A stretch of 64,000 bases of DNA from Rhodothalassiaceae bacterium (GCA_026004935.1 BPKC01000001.1:558001-622000); one strand, 5' to 3'. Shown: positions 35,214 to 47,066, counted from the stretch's first letter. A program made the numbers and translations. Notes: generated by a model from the letters alone, not told the origin.

Positions 35214-35792
35214 ATGTTCATCGAGACCCAGGCGACCCCGAACCCCAACACCATCAAGTTCCTGCCGGGCCGCGAGGTCAGCCCCGGCCGGCTGCTCGAG
35301 TTCACCGATGCGGCCGAGGCGGAAGCCCGTGCGCCGCTCGCCGCGCGGCTGCTGGCGGTGCCGGGGGTCAGGGCCGTCTTCCTGGGGCGCGATTTCGTGT
35401 CGGTGACGAAGGAGGAGGATGCCGACTGGGCCGCGCTGAAGGCGGAGCTGCTCTCGCGTCTCGTCGACCATTTTCTGAGCGGGGCGCCCGTCGTCCTCGA
35501 CAGCGGGGAGACGGAGGCCGCGGATTCCGCGGCGGGCGGGGACGGCGAGGACGGCGAGACCGTGCGCCAGATCAGGGCCGTGCTGGAGGAGAAGGTCGCG
35601 CCGGCGGTCGCGCGTGACGGCGGCCACATCCTGTTCCATTCCTTCGAGGACGGGGTGGTGTATCTCGAGATGCAGGGCGCCTGTGCGGGATGTCCGAGCT
35701 CCGTCTACACCCTGAAGCAGGGGATCGAGAATCTGCTGCGCTACTATGTCCCCGAGGTGCGCGAGGTGCGCCCCGTCGTCGGGCAGCAGTGA
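35214..35792 (+). CDS. NifU-domain iron-sulfur carrier protein (Nfu type)
   Basis: An Fe-S cluster carrier of 192 residues. The N-terminal Nfu_N domain begins FIETQATPNPNTIKFLPG, and the C-terminal NifU-like domain carries the cluster-binding CxxC in GACAGCPSS near residue 160. An acidic linker (about residues 95-115) separates them. The architecture is that of mitochondrial Nfu1/HIRIP5 and its alphaproteobacterial counterparts, which deliver [4Fe-4S] clusters to late targets such as lipoate synthase. Start ATG 35214 follows GAAGGAAGG. It stands alone ahead of a repeat-filled gap. Confidence 0.94.
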   Translation: MFIETQATPNPNTIKFLPGREVSPGRLLEFTDAAEAEARAPLAARLLAVPGVRAVFLGRDFVSVTKEEDADWAALKAELLSRLVDHFLSGAPVVLDSGETEAADSAAGGDGEDGETVRQIRAVLEEKVAPAVARDGGHILFHSFEDGVVYLEMQGACAGCPSSVYTLKQGIENLLRYYVPEVREVRPVVGQQ

Positions 35793-36427
35793 CTGCTGAG
35801 CGGTGCCCGTCGGTCCGCGAGCCCTGAGGGTGCGCACCGGCGGGTGACGCGCGCCGCACCCGTGCGCTGATGACCGATGACCGGCGACTGATCACCGATT
35901 CGTCGTTCGCCGGCTCGACCGGCGAACCCATGAGGCGGTGAACCCGGCACGGGTACCGGGGTTGGCTCCGCTGCCGGCTGGACCCGCCGGTCGAGCCGGC
36001 GGGTGACGGGAAAATAGTGTACCGGCGGGTGATGATGAGAGAGGGCCGGCGGGTGACGCTCTCTTTTCTCGTCATTCGCCGCGAAAGCGGCGAATCCAGC
36101 CGCCGGGCGCGACGGAAGCCCGCGCCGGGGGTTGCCCCCCTGCCCGCTGGACCCGCCGGTCGAGCCGGCGGGTGACGAGAAAATAGTGTACCGGCGGGTG
36201 ATGATGAGAGAGGGCCGGCGGGTGACGCTCTCTTTTCTCGTCATTCGCCGCGAAAGCGGCGAATCCAGCCGCCGGGCGTGACGGAAGCCCGCGCCGGGGG
36301 TTGCCCCCCTGCCCGCTGGACCCGCCGGTCGAGCCGGCGGGTGACGGGAAAGGGGAGTGGACCCGCCGGTCAAGCCTGCGGGTGACGGGAAAGGGGAGTG
36401 GACCCCGAGGCTAGCCGGGAGGCGGCG
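35793..36427. repeat. Intergenic palindromic repeat cluster, copy B, with 169-bp tandem duplication
   Basis: No gene fits here. Starting at 35981 a 169-base unit is followed immediately by a second copy (36150-36318) differing at about two positions, and the beginning of a third at 36319. That start is itself duplicated as a 41-base unit (36319-36359, 36360-36400) with several changes. Each unit begins with the palindrome GACCCGCCGG ... CCGGCGGGT and includes another (ATTCGCCGC ... GCGGCGAAT). At 35900-35930 lies an inverted, exact 31-base match to the repeat cluster after dapE, flanked by the same GATGACCG-type short repeats (35869-35899). It is probably a REP-like family growing by tandem duplication. 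Confidence 0.85.
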
Positions 36428-37039
36428 TCAGGCCGGGTCGAGGCGGTGGCGGGCGCGAAGCGCCGCGGCGAGCGTGCCCTCGTCCAGATACTCGAGGCTG
36501 CCGCCCACCGGCACGCCATGGGCGAGCTCGGTGACGGTCACCGGGCTGCCGGCGAGCCGCTCGGCGATGTAATGCGCGGTGGCCTGGCCCTCTATGGTCG
36601 CGGGCAGGGCGAGGATCAGCTCGTCCACCTCCTCGGTCTCGAGGCGGGCGAGCAGCGCGGGCAGCCGGATGTCCTGCGGACCGACGCCCTCCAGCGCGTT
36701 CAGCAGCCCGCCGAGGACGTGGTAGCGGCCCTTGAACAGGCGGCTGCGCTCCAGCGCCCACAGATCGGCCACCTGCTCGACGACGCACAGCAGCCGCGCC
36801 TCGCGTCGACCGTCCCGGCAGATGCCGCAGGGATCCGTGACATCGAGATTGCCGCAGCGGCTGCAGGCGCGCACCGCCTCCGCCACCTCCTGAAGCCGCC
36901 GCGCGAGCGGGCGCATCCGGCCCTCCCTGTTGGCGATCAGATGCAGCACGATCCGCCGCGCCGAGCGGGGCCCAAGCCCCGGCAGCCGCGCAAAGGCCTG
37001 GATCAGCCCCTCGATGGCGGGATGGCCTTCAGCGGTCAT
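36428..37039 (-). CDS. recR: Recombination mediator RecR
   Basis: Works with RecF and RecO to load RecA on gapped DNA. The 203 residues start at ATG 37039. The order is canonical: helix-hairpin-helix ([15 protein letters not shown], residues ~15-29), a four-cysteine zinc finger ([16 protein letters not shown], near 57-72), and the TOPRIM domain ([15 protein letters not shown], then [19 protein letters not shown]). The final block [17 protein letters not shown] is family-typical. It closes the dnaX-ebfC-recR cluster, conserved across many bacteria. Confidence 0.97.
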   Translation of the reverse strand: MTAEGHPAIEGLIQAFARLPGLGPRSARRIVLHLIANREGRMRPLARRLQEVAEAVRACSRCGNLDVTDPCGICRDGRREARLLCVVEQVADLWALERSRLFKGRYHVLGGLLNALEGVGPQDIRLPALLARLETEEVDELILALPATIEGQATAHYIAERLAGSPVTVTELAHGVPVGGSLEYLDEGTLAAALRARHRLDPA

Positions 37040-37094
37040 GAACGGCCTCCGACACGCAATCGACCGGTCCGGCGCGGGAATCGCGCGTGCGCGG

Positions 37095-37418
37095 CTAGAA
37101 CGGCAGGCCCATGCCCGGCGGCAGCCCCATCTCGGACGCAAGCCGCGCCATCTCCGCCTTCATCCGCTCCTCGGCCGCCGCCCGCGCCTTCTGATGGGCG
37201 GCGACGATGAGATCCTCGAGGATCTCCCTTTCCTCGGGTTTGAGCAGCGACGGGTCGATGGAGACGGCCTTCAGCTCTCCCCTGGCGGTGAGCTGGACCC
37301 GCACCATGCCGCCGCCCGCCTGGCCCTCGACGGTGATGCGGCCGAGCTCCTCCTGCAGTTCGGCCATGCGCGCCTGGGCGTTCTGCGCCGCCTTGAGCAG
37401 CTGGGAGATGTTCTTCAT
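37095..37418 (-). CDS. ebfC: YbaB/EbfC nucleoid-associated protein
   Basis: A 107-residue dimeric DNA-binding protein. [20 protein letters not shown] forms the N-terminal helix, [20 protein letters not shown] the central sheet, and [11 protein letters not shown] and [12 protein letters not shown] the rest of the tweezers-like fold. The ATG overlaps the dnaX stop by four bases, and recR follows after 55 bases. The protein binds DNA with little specificity and is thought to act in nucleoid structure or repair together with RecR. Confidence 0.95.
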   Translation of the reverse strand: MKNISQLLKAAQNAQARMAELQEELGRITVEGQAGGGMVRVQLTARGELKAVSIDPSLLKPEEREILEDLIVAAHQKARAAAEERMKAEMARLASEMGLPPGMGLPF

Positions 37419-39187
37419 GATGGCTTCCGCTCTTTCCTGTCAGGGTCTTCGGGGCTGCCGCCGGCCGCGCGCACCGAGACGAGGCGGGCGTCGGGGAAGG
37501 CCGCGAACAGCGCCTTCACCACGGGGTGCGCCATCGCCCGCTCCCGCAGGGCCCGCTGGGCGGCCTCCTCCTCCTCGCGCAGGCTGGGGGCGCCGTCCTC
37601 CTCGGAAGAGAGCACCACCTGCCAGGCCCGCCCCGTCCATTCGCCGAGCAGCCGCCGGATCTCGCGCAGATCATCGGCGCCGATCTCGCTCAGCCGGCCG
37701 GCGACGATGAGCCCGGGGCGCAGCCGCACCGGACGCAACCGGTCCTTGATGAGCGTCGCAAGCCGCCCGCGGCCGTGGGCGTGGAACAGGGCCACGAGCT
37801 CGGCCAGCGTGCCGGGCATCGGATCGGCCGCCGCGGCCGCGTCGGCCGCCGTCGCCGGGTCGGGATCGGGCGCGGGCTTGCGCAGCGCCGCCCCGGTCGC
37901 TTCGGCCCGCGGAGCGGGCGCGGGATCGGGCCGCCGCCCGCCGCCCGCCGGCGCGGGCGTCTCCGCCGCCGGCCCGGCGGCCGCCCCGGCGGTGCCGCGC
38001 GTGGATGCCGGCGGCTGCCCCGCGCCCTCGCGCTTCAGCCAGGCCAGCGCCTCCGCCGGTGTCGGCAGCCCCGCCGCATGGGCGAGGCGCAGCAGCGCCA
38101 TCTCGGCGGCATCCATCGGCTGGGGGGCGGCGCGCACCTCCTCCAGCCCCTTGAGCAGCATCTGCCAGGCCCGCTGGAGCCGGGCCATGTCGAGATCGTC
38201 CACGAGCGCTTCCGCAAGCGCGCGCTCCGCCGGCCCGCGCAGGGGGTCCTTGAGGGCCGCGCGGGTAACCGAGATGCGGGCGAGCCACGCCAGCCCGTCC
38301 AGCAGGTCCGTCATCAGCAGCACCGGATCCTGTCCCGCGGATCTCAGGGCCGCCACGCGCTCCAGCACCTCCTCCGCGCGGCCCTTGAGCGCGGCGGCGA
38401 GCAGCTCGAGCACCGCCGCGTGGTCCGCAAGCCCCAGCATGCCGCGCACGGTTTCCTCGCCGATCCCGGCGCCAGAGAAGGCGATCGCCTGATCGAGCAG
38501 CGAGAGCGCATCGCGCACCGAGCCCTCCGAGACCCGGGCGATCACCGCCAGCGCCTCGTCGCTGACCGCGACCTCCTCGCGCGCGGCGATGTCCTTCAGA
38601 TGCGCGATCAGCACGTCCGGCGGCACGCGCTTGAGATCGAAGCGCTGGCAGCGCGAGAGCACGGTCACCGGCACCTTGTGGATCTCGGTGGTGGCGAAGA
38701 TGAAGATCACATGCTCCGGCGGCTCCTCCAGCGTCTTCAGGAGCGCGTTGAAGGCCGAGCGCGAGAGCATGTGCACTTCGTCGATGATGTAGACCTTGTG
38801 GCGCGCGGAGACCGGCGCATAGGCCACCGAATCGATGATCTCGCGGATGTCGTCGACACCCGTGCGCGAGGCGGCGTCCATCTCGATGACGTCGACGTGC
38901 CGGGACTCGGCGATGGCCACGCAGGCCTCGCAGCGCCCGCAGGGCTCGATCTCGCCGGCCGCCGGATCGCGGCCGGTGCAGTTCAGGGCGCGGGCGATGA
39001 TCCGGGCCGTCGTCGTCTTGCCCACCCCGCGCACGCCGGTGAGCAGATAGGCATGGGCCACCCGCCCCGAGCGCAGGGCGTTGGCGAGCGTGCGCACCAT
39101 CGCCTCCTGGCCGACGAGTTCGGCGAATCGCTGCGGCCGGTACTTGCGCGCGAGCACCCGGTAGGAGCCTGTGGCGTCAGCGGTCAT
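37415..39187 (-). CDS. dnaX: DNA polymerase III subunit gamma/tau
   Basis: The clamp-loader ATPase. The 590 residues start at ATG 39187; the open frame further upstream is noise. Walker A is LTGVRGVGKTTTARIIARAL near residue 50, a zinc finger of four cysteines follows (NCTGRD ... CGRCEACVAI), Walker B is VYIIDEVHMLS near 130, and the sensor-1 and arginine-finger region is FIFATTEIHKVPVTVLSRCQ. Domain III and an Ala/Pro-rich linker (about 395-470) lead to the tau-specific C-terminal part. I saw no obvious slippery A/T-rich site for producing gamma. The SRP RNA gene lies upstream. Confidence 0.96.
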   Translation of the reverse strand: MTADATGSYRVLARKYRPQRFAELVGQEAMVRTLANALRSGRVAHAYLLTGVRGVGKTTTARIIARALNCTGRDPAAGEIEPCGRCEACVAIAESRHVDVIEMDAASRTGVDDIREIIDSVAYAPVSARHKVYIIDEVHMLSRSAFNALLKTLEEPPEHVIFIFATTEIHKVPVTVLSRCQRFDLKRVPPDVLIAHLKDIAAREEVAVSDEALAVIARVSEGSVRDALSLLDQAIAFSGAGIGEETVRGMLGLADHAAVLELLAAALKGRAEEVLERVAALRSAGQDPVLLMTDLLDGLAWLARISVTRAALKDPLRGPAERALAEALVDDLDMARLQRAWQMLLKGLEEVRAAPQPMDAAEMALLRLAHAAGLPTPAEALAWLKREGAGQPPASTRGTAGAAAGPAAETPAPAGGGRRPDPAPAPRAEATGAALRKPAPDPDPATAADAAAAADPMPGTLAELVALFHAHGRGRLATLIKDRLRPVRLRPGLIVAGRLSEIGADDLREIRRLLGEWTGRAWQVVLSSEEDGAPSLREEEEAAQRALRERAMAHPVVKALFAAFPDARLVSVRAAGGSPEDPDRKERKPS

Positions 39188-39300
39188 CGGCCTTGATCGA
39201 GCCTTCCTGTCGCGGCGGACGAAGCTGCGGCGCAGTCTAGAAGCCGCACCCCGCTCACGGCAAGCGCACGCAGCCGGCGGCGCCGCCCGGGCCACAAAGC

Positions 39301-39395
39301 GGAAGGGCGGTCGCGACCCGCCGGCGCCCCGCTACGGCTGCTTCCTTCCGGACCTGACCGGGTTTGCGGGAGCCGGGCGTCCGCGCCGCCCTTCC
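39301..39395 (-). ncRNA. ffs: Signal recognition particle RNA (4.5S)
   Basis: On the minus strand the core contains GGTCAGGTCCGGAAGGAAGC followed by AGCC, the nearly invariant apical loop and Ffh-binding region of bacterial SRP RNA. The ends pair perfectly over ten bases (GGAAGGGCGG at 39301-39310 with CCGCCCTTCC at 39386-39395), giving one ~95-nucleotide hairpin, the usual small bacterial form. It sits about 110 bases upstream of dnaX on the same strand, an arrangement seen in many bacteria. Exact 5' and 3' ends are estimated from the pairing. Confidence 0.93.
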
Positions 39396-39484
39396 AGCGC
39401 GGCTATATGGGCCGGGCGGCCCTTGCGCGCAAGGGCGAAATCGCGCATCCCGGGGTCCGAAGACGGGACGGGAGGAGGCGGCGG

Positions 39485-40441
39485 TTGCGGCGGACGGACC
39501 TTCCCTTCGCCTTCGCCGGCACGGCGCTCAGGCGCGAGGAGGCGCTGGCGGCCGAGGCGGCGCGCACGGGCCCCGGGGATGCGGATCTTCTGCTGCTGCT
39601 GGACGGCAAGGGGCGCGCCGCCTTTCACGAAGGCGAGGGGCGCATCCTGCGGCTCGCCGTCGCGCTTGCGAAGACATGGGCCGGTGATCCGGCCGGCTGG
39701 GTCCTCCTCGGCCGGGACGAGGCGGGCCGGCGGCACTGGGCGGCGCTGGTGGAAGACGACGCCCTCGCCGGTCTCGCGGACGCGGCGGCGGGCGCCGTCT
39801 GGGCCGATCCGCGCGGCATCGCCCACCGGCTCACCATGACGGCGGCGGCCGGCGGCCCGCCCGACCGCGACAGCGGCGATCTCGCCGCCGCGCGCGCGCT
39901 GCTGTTCTGGCACCGCGACAACCGCTTCTGCTCCTCCTGCGCCGGCCGGATGCGCGCGGTGCGCGCGGGCCTGGCGCGGCTGTGCGGATCCTGCGGGCGC
40001 GAGATCTATCCGCGTGTGGACCCGGCGGTGCTGGTGCTGGTCCATGCCGGGGACGCCTGCGTGCTCGCGCGCGGGCGCAGTTTTCCGCCCGGCATGGTCT
40101 CGACCATCGCGGGCTTCGTGCTGCCCGGCGAGACGCCGGAGCAGGCGGCGGCACGCGAGACCGCCGAGGAGCTGGGGCTTGCGGCCGCGGCCCCCGCGCG
40201 GCTCGTCGCAAGCCAGCCCTGGCCCTTTCCCCACTCTCTCATGCTCGGCCTGCTGCAGGAGGTGCGCGACGGCCCGCTCGCGATAGACGAGACGGAGCTC
40301 GCCTCTGCACGATGGTTTAGACGCGCCGAGACCATCCGGCTGCTAGAAGAGGCGCGCGCCGGCCGGCGCGGCGAGCTCTTCGTGCCGCCGCCGCTGGCGC
40401 TGGCCCATCACCTGATCGCCCTGTGGGCGCGGGATTCCTGA
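39485..40441 (+). CDS. nudC: NAD+ diphosphatase / NADH pyrophosphatase (Nudix)
   Basis: Hydrolyses NADH (and NAD-capped RNA in characterised relatives) to the mononucleotides. The 318 residues start at a TTG six bases after GGGAGGAGG; an ATG at 39407 is in frame but lies against the SRP RNA gene and lacks a ribosome site. The zinc ribbon is FCSSCAGRM ... LCGSCGREIYPR near residues 145-175, and the Nudix box GFVLPGETPEQ-AAARETAEELGL is complete near 215. SQPWPFPHSLMLGL is the NudC-specific SQPWPFPxS motif, which separates it from other Nudix enzymes. Confidence 0.93.
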   Translation: MRRTDLPFAFAGTALRREEALAAEAARTGPGDADLLLLLDGKGRAAFHEGEGRILRLAVALAKTWAGDPAGWVLLGRDEAGRRHWAALVEDDALAGLADAAAGAVWADPRGIAHRLTMTAAAGGPPDRDSGDLAAARALLFWHRDNRFCSSCAGRMRAVRAGLARLCGSCGREIYPRVDPAVLVLVHAGDACVLARGRSFPPGMVSTIAGFVLPGETPEQAAARETAEELGLAAAAPARLVASQPWPFPHSLMLGLLQEVRDGPLAIDETELASARWFRRAETIRLLEEARAGRRGELFVPPPLALAHHLIALWARDS

Positions 40442-40474
40442 AGGGGTGGAGGACGAGACGGCGAGGAGACGACC

Positions 40475-43207
<2,733 letters not shown>

Positions 43208-43245
43208 GCCCTGCACGCAGCCCGAACCGCGGATGCGCGGCGCTC

Positions 43246-43273
43246 TTGCATTTGCCGGCGTCGCGCATCTAAT
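43246..43273 (+). promoter_or_regulatory. Possible sigma-70-type promoter for the cytochrome c gene
   Basis: TTGCAT (43246-43251), a 16-base spacer and TCTAAT (43268-43273) form a plausible -35/-10 pair in the 197-base gap before the cytochrome gene. Just downstream a nine-base-pair palindrome (43287-43309) could fold in the leader. Assigned by eye only. Confidence 0.3.
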
Positions 43274-43404
43274 GTGCGCGCCGCATCGCCCCCGGGCCGG
43301 CCGGGGGCGGTCGGGTCGGACCGTTCGCGGCAGGTGACGGCGCCCCGGAACACGGGCCGGAACGCCCGCAGCGGCGCCGCAATCAGGCGAGGAGCGCGGA
43401 TCCC

Positions 43405-43995
43405 ATGGCGTGGGACATCATGGAGGTGAACAAGGTGGCGGCCGGCGTTCTCGTGGCCGCGCTGGTCGCAAAGCTCGGCGGCTGGTTCGCCGACGAGCTC
43501 ATCGAGCCCGAGACGCCCGAGAAGCCGGCCTATGCCGTGGCGGTGGCCGAGGAGGCGGCGCCGGCGGCCGAGACGGCCGCACCCGCGGCCGGCCCCTCGC
43601 TGGCGGAACGTCTCGCCGCGGCCTCGCCCGAGAAGGGGGCGAAGATCTTCGGCAAATGCGCCGCCTGCCACACCATCGGCGAGGGCGAGCCGAACCGCAT
43701 CGGCCCCAATCTTCACGGCATCGTCGGGGCGCCCGTCGCGCACCGGTCCGACTTCGCCTATTCGGACGCGGTCAAGAACCACGGCGGCACCTGGACCTAC
43801 GAGATGCTCGACCGCTGGATCGAGGATCCGCGCACCACGATCCCCGGCAACAAGATGGCGTTCGCCGGCATCAGGCGCCCGCAGGACCGGGCGGATCTGA
43901 TCGCCTTCCTCAGGGCCAACACGCCCAACCCGCCGCCGCTGCCGGCGCCCGAGCAGCCGGTGGCTGCGGCCGACGCGGAGGCGGCGGGCGGCTGA
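43405..43995 (+). CDS. Membrane-anchored c-type cytochrome (CycM/c552-like)
   Basis: An electron carrier of 196 residues. An uncleaved N-terminal anchor (VAAGVLVAALVAKLGGWF, residues ~11-28) is followed by an Ala/Pro/Glu-rich linker to about residue 72 and then a class I cytochrome c domain. The haem attachment motif is C85-A-A-C88-H89 and the sixth ligand is the methionine in GNKMAFAGI. GPNLHGIVGAPVAHRSDFAYS is typical of the mitochondrial-like CycM group, which passes electrons from the bc1 complex to cytochrome oxidase. The C-terminus is a proline/alanine tail. Confidence 0.93.
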   Translation: MAWDIMEVNKVAAGVLVAALVAKLGGWFADELIEPETPEKPAYAVAVAEEAAPAAETAAPAAGPSLAERLAAASPEKGAKIFGKCAACHTIGEGEPNRIGPNLHGIVGAPVAHRSDFAYSDAVKNHGGTWTYEMLDRWIEDPRTTIPGNKMAFAGIRRPQDRADLIAFLRANTPNPPPLPAPEQPVAAADAEAAGG

Positions 43996-44006
43996 GGGGC
44001 GCCGTT

Positions 44007-44972
44007 TCAGCGGAGCAGGCGGGGGCGGAAGATCCCCTTGAGCGGCTCGGCGTGACCGCGGGCCTCGAGCCAGCCGAGCACCTCCTCCAGCGGGTCGATC
44101 GTCACCATCATGTGGGTGGCGTTGGCGTGGAGGACGTGCTCTGCGTCCGCCATGATCCCGACATGGCCCGGGAAGAAGGCGAGATCGCCCGCCGCGGCCT
44201 CGGCCCGCGCGACCGGCTCGCCCAGCGCCTGCTCCATGGCGAGGCGCTGGAGGTCGGAATCCCGGGGCAGTCCGGTGGCCGTGAAGCGGAAGGCGAGCTG
44301 GACGAGGCCGCTGCAGTCGATGCCCGCGGCGGTGCGCCCGCCCCAGCGGTAGGGCGCGTCGAGAAACCGCCGCGCGATCTCGAGCGGCGGCGGTGCCGGC
44401 GCGTCGATGGCGACAAGATGGCGGGCCGGGATCCAGCCGTCGCGCTCGGCGATGCGCAGATAGGCTTCGTCCGCCGAGGTCTCCACCACGGTCACCAGCG
44501 CGCCGAAGGGCAGCAGCGCCAGCATCGCCGACTGCAGCGACGGCCCGGAAAGCAGATGCGTGAACAGATGCGCGACGCGGTGGGTCGGCCGGTCCGGGAT
44601 CGCCGCCAGCGCCCGCGCGTCGAGGTAGCCCACGTAGCCGTCGTCCACGAGCTGACCGAAGGCCCAGCCGCCGCGCTCGTCCAGCACCAGCACCCGCTCG
44701 CCGAACAGGGCCTCGTCGGCGGCCGCCCCGGTTGCGGAGGGCTCGTTGTAGATGGCGACGCTGCCCGCGATCACGCGCTTCAGGACCGGCGCGCGCCGGC
44801 GGGCTGTGGCCGGAATGCCCCCGTCGTCGAGCCCCGCCGCCGCGAGGTCCGCGCGCGCAAGTCTGAGCCGCGGGTCCCGCCGCGCGGGGTGGGCGGGATC
44901 GGGAAACCAGGCCGCGATCCGGCGCGCGAGCTCCGTCATGGCCGCGGCGCCGGTGTCCGCAGATGGCGTCAT
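44007..44972 (-). CDS. NlpC/P60 (C40) family cell-wall endopeptidase with SH3-like domains
   Basis: A 321-residue cysteine peptidase expected to cut peptide bonds in murein stem peptides. Two SH3-like segments precede the catalytic domain (SVAIYNEPSATG... near 71 and VETSADEAYLRIAERDGWIP near 165). The catalytic cysteine C220 lies in GIDCSGLVQLAF; the histidine is in FFPGHVGIMAD and a third polar residue in HANATHMMV. No signal peptide is visible, so it is probably cytoplasmic and recycles peptides, as in related proteins encoded beside M17 peptidases. Its ATG overlaps the MarR stop by four bases; the M17 gene is two genes upstream. Confidence 0.88.
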   Translation of the reverse strand: MTPSADTGAAAMTELARRIAAWFPDPAHPARRDPRLRLARADLAAAGLDDGGIPATARRRAPVLKRVIAGSVAIYNEPSATGAAADEALFGERVLVLDERGGWAFGQLVDDGYVGYLDARALAAIPDRPTHRVAHLFTHLLSGPSLQSAMLALLPFGALVTVVETSADEAYLRIAERDGWIPARHLVAIDAPAPPPLEIARRFLDAPYRWGGRTAAGIDCSGLVQLAFRFTATGLPRDSDLQRLAMEQALGEPVARAEAAAGDLAFFPGHVGIMADAEHVLHANATHMMVTIDPLEEVLGWLEARGHAEPLKGIFRPRLLR

Positions 44973-45334
44973 TCGCCTTTTCCTCCTGCCGGGGGGCCCG
45001 CATCCGCGAGCGCGGCATTTGCCAGCTCGTAGAATTCGCTCAAGAAAACCGCGCCCTTGACCGTGCGCTGGACGAGGACCGAGCGGCGGTCCGCCGGGTC
45101 CTTCTGGCGCCGCACCAGGCCGTGGCGGCCGAGACGGTCGAGCGCGCGGGTGATGACCGGCTTGTGGACGCCGAGCAGCCGGGCGAGACCGCGCACGGTA
45201 TGCGGCGGCTCGGTGAGATAGACGGTCAGCAGCACCGCCATCTGCCGGTTCGTGAGATCGGGAAGCGGGCTGCGCACGGCGGCGACCAGCACCCGCCGCC
45301 AGTCCGCCAGAAAGGCATGGAGATCGCCCGCCAT
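44969..45334 (-). CDS. MarR-family transcriptional regulator
   Basis: A short MarR protein of 121 residues. The winged helix is complete: LTNRQMAVLLTVYL, then HTVRGLARLLGVHKPVITRAL (recognition helix) and VRRQKDPADRRSVLVQRT (wing with the conserved D-x-R-S). The terminal dimerisation helices are shortened. It is sandwiched between an M17 aminopeptidase gene (upstream, 108 bases) and the C40 peptidase gene (downstream, ATGA overlap), so it may regulate peptide or cell-wall metabolism; that is inferred from position. Confidence 0.88.
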   Translation of the reverse strand: MAGDLHAFLADWRRVLVAAVRSPLPDLTNRQMAVLLTVYLTEPPHTVRGLARLLGVHKPVITRALDRLGRHGLVRRQKDPADRRSVLVQRTVKGAVFLSEFYELANAALADAGPPAGGKGE

Positions 45335-45442
45335 GCGCCCCGTGCGCTTCCCTTTCGCCGCCGCCGCCGGACCGGCGGCATCGTTACGAGAGCGTATCGA
45401 TCGCCAGTTAACGCGAGGTGACCGGCCGCCGTCAAGCCGCCG

Positions 45443-46888
45443 TCAGCCGCCGGGCCAGCGCGCGCGCAGCACCGCGAAGACGGCTCTGAGCGCGAAGGCC
45501 TCGCCGCCGGCCGGCCGGCCCGGTCGCGCCTTGCCGTTCCAGGCGTAGATGTCGAGATGCGCATGCGCGCCCGCGCGGCCGACGAAGCGGTCGAGAAAGA
45601 GGGCCGCGATGATCGCTCCCGCGAAGCCGTGGGAGGCGATGTTGCTCAGGTCGGCGATCTCGCTGCCGAGATCCTCGGCGTAAGGGTCGTGGATCGGCAG
45701 CCGCCAGAGCGGGTCCGCCTCCCGCCGGCCCGCCTCCTCCAGCGCGGCCGCCAATGCGTCGTCGCGGGTGAACAGGGCCGGCAGGTCGGGGCCAAGCGCG
45801 ACGCGGGCCGCGCCCGTCAGCGTCGCGAAATCGATGAGCAGCTCGGGCGCGCTCTCGTCGGCGAAGGCGAGGGCGTCGGCGAGGATGAGCCGGCCTTCGG
45901 CATCGGTGTTGCCGATCTCGACCTGCAGCCCCTTGCGGGTCGCGATGACGTCGCCGGGGCGATAGGCGCGGGCGTCCACGGCATTGTAGACCGCCGGGAT
46001 CACGAGATGCAGCCGCACCGGCAGCCCGTGCTCCATCACGAGCGCGGCCAGCGCCAGCGCATGGGCGGCGCCGCCCATGTCCTTCTTCATGAGCCGCATG
46101 CCCTGGGCGGACTTGATGTCGAGGCCGCCGGAATCGAAGCACACGCCCTTGCCGACGAGGGCGAGCCGGGGCGCATCCTCCGCGCCCCAGGTGAGGCTGA
46201 TCACATGCGGCGGCTCGTGCCCGGCCGCGCCCACCGCGTGCACGGCCGGGAATCCCTTCTCGATCAGGGCATCCCCGCGCCAGATCTCGACCGCCGCCCC
46301 GTGCCGGGCGGCCAGCGCCTCCACCTCGGCTGCAAGCCTCTGAGGTCCAAGCCGGTTCGCCGGCAGATTGACGAGGTCGCGGACCCGGAAGACCGCCCGC
46401 GCCTCGGCCAGCGCCCGGCGGCGGGGCTTCTCGCCGACCAGCAGCCGGCGCAGCGCCGGCGGCTTCGGCTCGGCGGCGAGCGAGAAGCGGTATCCTTCGA
46501 GCGCAAAGCCGAGCGCGGCCGCGGCCTGCTGTTCGTCATCGAGCGGATCGGCGAAGCGGTAGCTGCCCTCCGGCAGCGCCGCCGCGATGGCCGCGGCGGT
46601 CCAGCAGTCGAGCGCCTTCTCGGGCCGCCCCGCCAGCGCCGCCGCCGGCAGCCCGTCCCGGCCCGGCACCACGAGCACCGCGCCCGGCGCCGCGGCAAAG
46701 CCGTGGATCGCGGCAAGCCGCCGCACGGCGTCCGCATCGGCCGCCGCATCGCCCGCAAGCGCGGAAAGGCCCTCGGCGTCCAGCGCCTGCCACCGCGCGG
46801 GATCGACGAGCCGGATCGGCACGGCGGCCGCGCCACCGGCGGCCTCGGGCGCGGGCAGAATGTCCTCGGGCGATCGCAGCGCGGCCAT
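45443..46888 (-). CDS. Leucyl aminopeptidase family protein (M17)
   Basis: A cytosolic di-metal aminopeptidase of 481 residues. The catalytic C-terminal domain has the M17 signature NTDAEGRLILADAL near residue 330 and metal ligands in LVGKGVCFDSGGLDIKSAQG near 245 and MKKDMGGAAHALAL. The N-terminal domain (1-160) is the divergent one typical of alphaproteobacterial PepA-like proteins. The pairing of an M17 peptidase with a C40 peptidase, here split by a MarR gene, recurs in relatives and suggests joint degradation of wall-derived or dietary peptides. Confidence 0.92.
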   Translation of the reverse strand: MAALRSPEDILPAPEAAGGAAAVPIRLVDPARWQALDAEGLSALAGDAAADADAVRRLAAIHGFAAAPGAVLVVPGRDGLPAAALAGRPEKALDCWTAAAIAAALPEGSYRFADPLDDEQQAAAALGFALEGYRFSLAAEPKPPALRRLLVGEKPRRRALAEARAVFRVRDLVNLPANRLGPQRLAAEVEALAARHGAAVEIWRGDALIEKGFPAVHAVGAAGHEPPHVISLTWGAEDAPRLALVGKGVCFDSGGLDIKSAQGMRLMKKDMGGAAHALALAALVMEHGLPVRLHLVIPAVYNAVDARAYRPGDVIATRKGLQVEIGNTDAEGRLILADALAFADESAPELLIDFATLTGAARVALGPDLPALFTRDDALAAALEEAGRREADPLWRLPIHDPYAEDLGSEIADLSNIASHGFAGAIIAALFLDRFVGRAGAHAHLDIYAWNGKARPGRPAGGEAFALRAVFAVLRARWPGG

Positions 46889-47066
46889 GGGCTCTCCGTC
46901 TCTTCCGGAACAGGGGTCCGCCGGCGCCGGGCCGGCCGCGCGAGCCTAGCGGCTGCGGCGGGGCGAGGCAACGGGCCGGGCATCCGGCGCAATGGGCATT
47001 TGACAACCGCGAATCGGCGATTCATGCTGGACCATCATGGGCTTGGCGGGACGACGGCGAGGACGC

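Noticed and set aside
35981-36345. Regularly spaced repeats that might be a CRISPR array
   Set aside because: The unit is 169 bases with no variable spacers and only two to three copies. It is a tandem duplication of palindromic intergenic sequence; no cas genes are present.
39407-39484. Extended N-terminus of NudC from ATG 39407
   Set aside because: No ribosome site, Arg-rich unlikely sequence, and it abuts the SRP RNA gene. The TTG at 39485 has a strong GGGAGGAGG six bases ahead.
43287-43309. Nine-base-pair hairpin after the M1 peptidase gene as a terminator
   Set aside because: No T-run follows, and it lies 80 bases past the stop, downstream of a possible promoter for the cytochrome gene. 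It could equally be leader structure.
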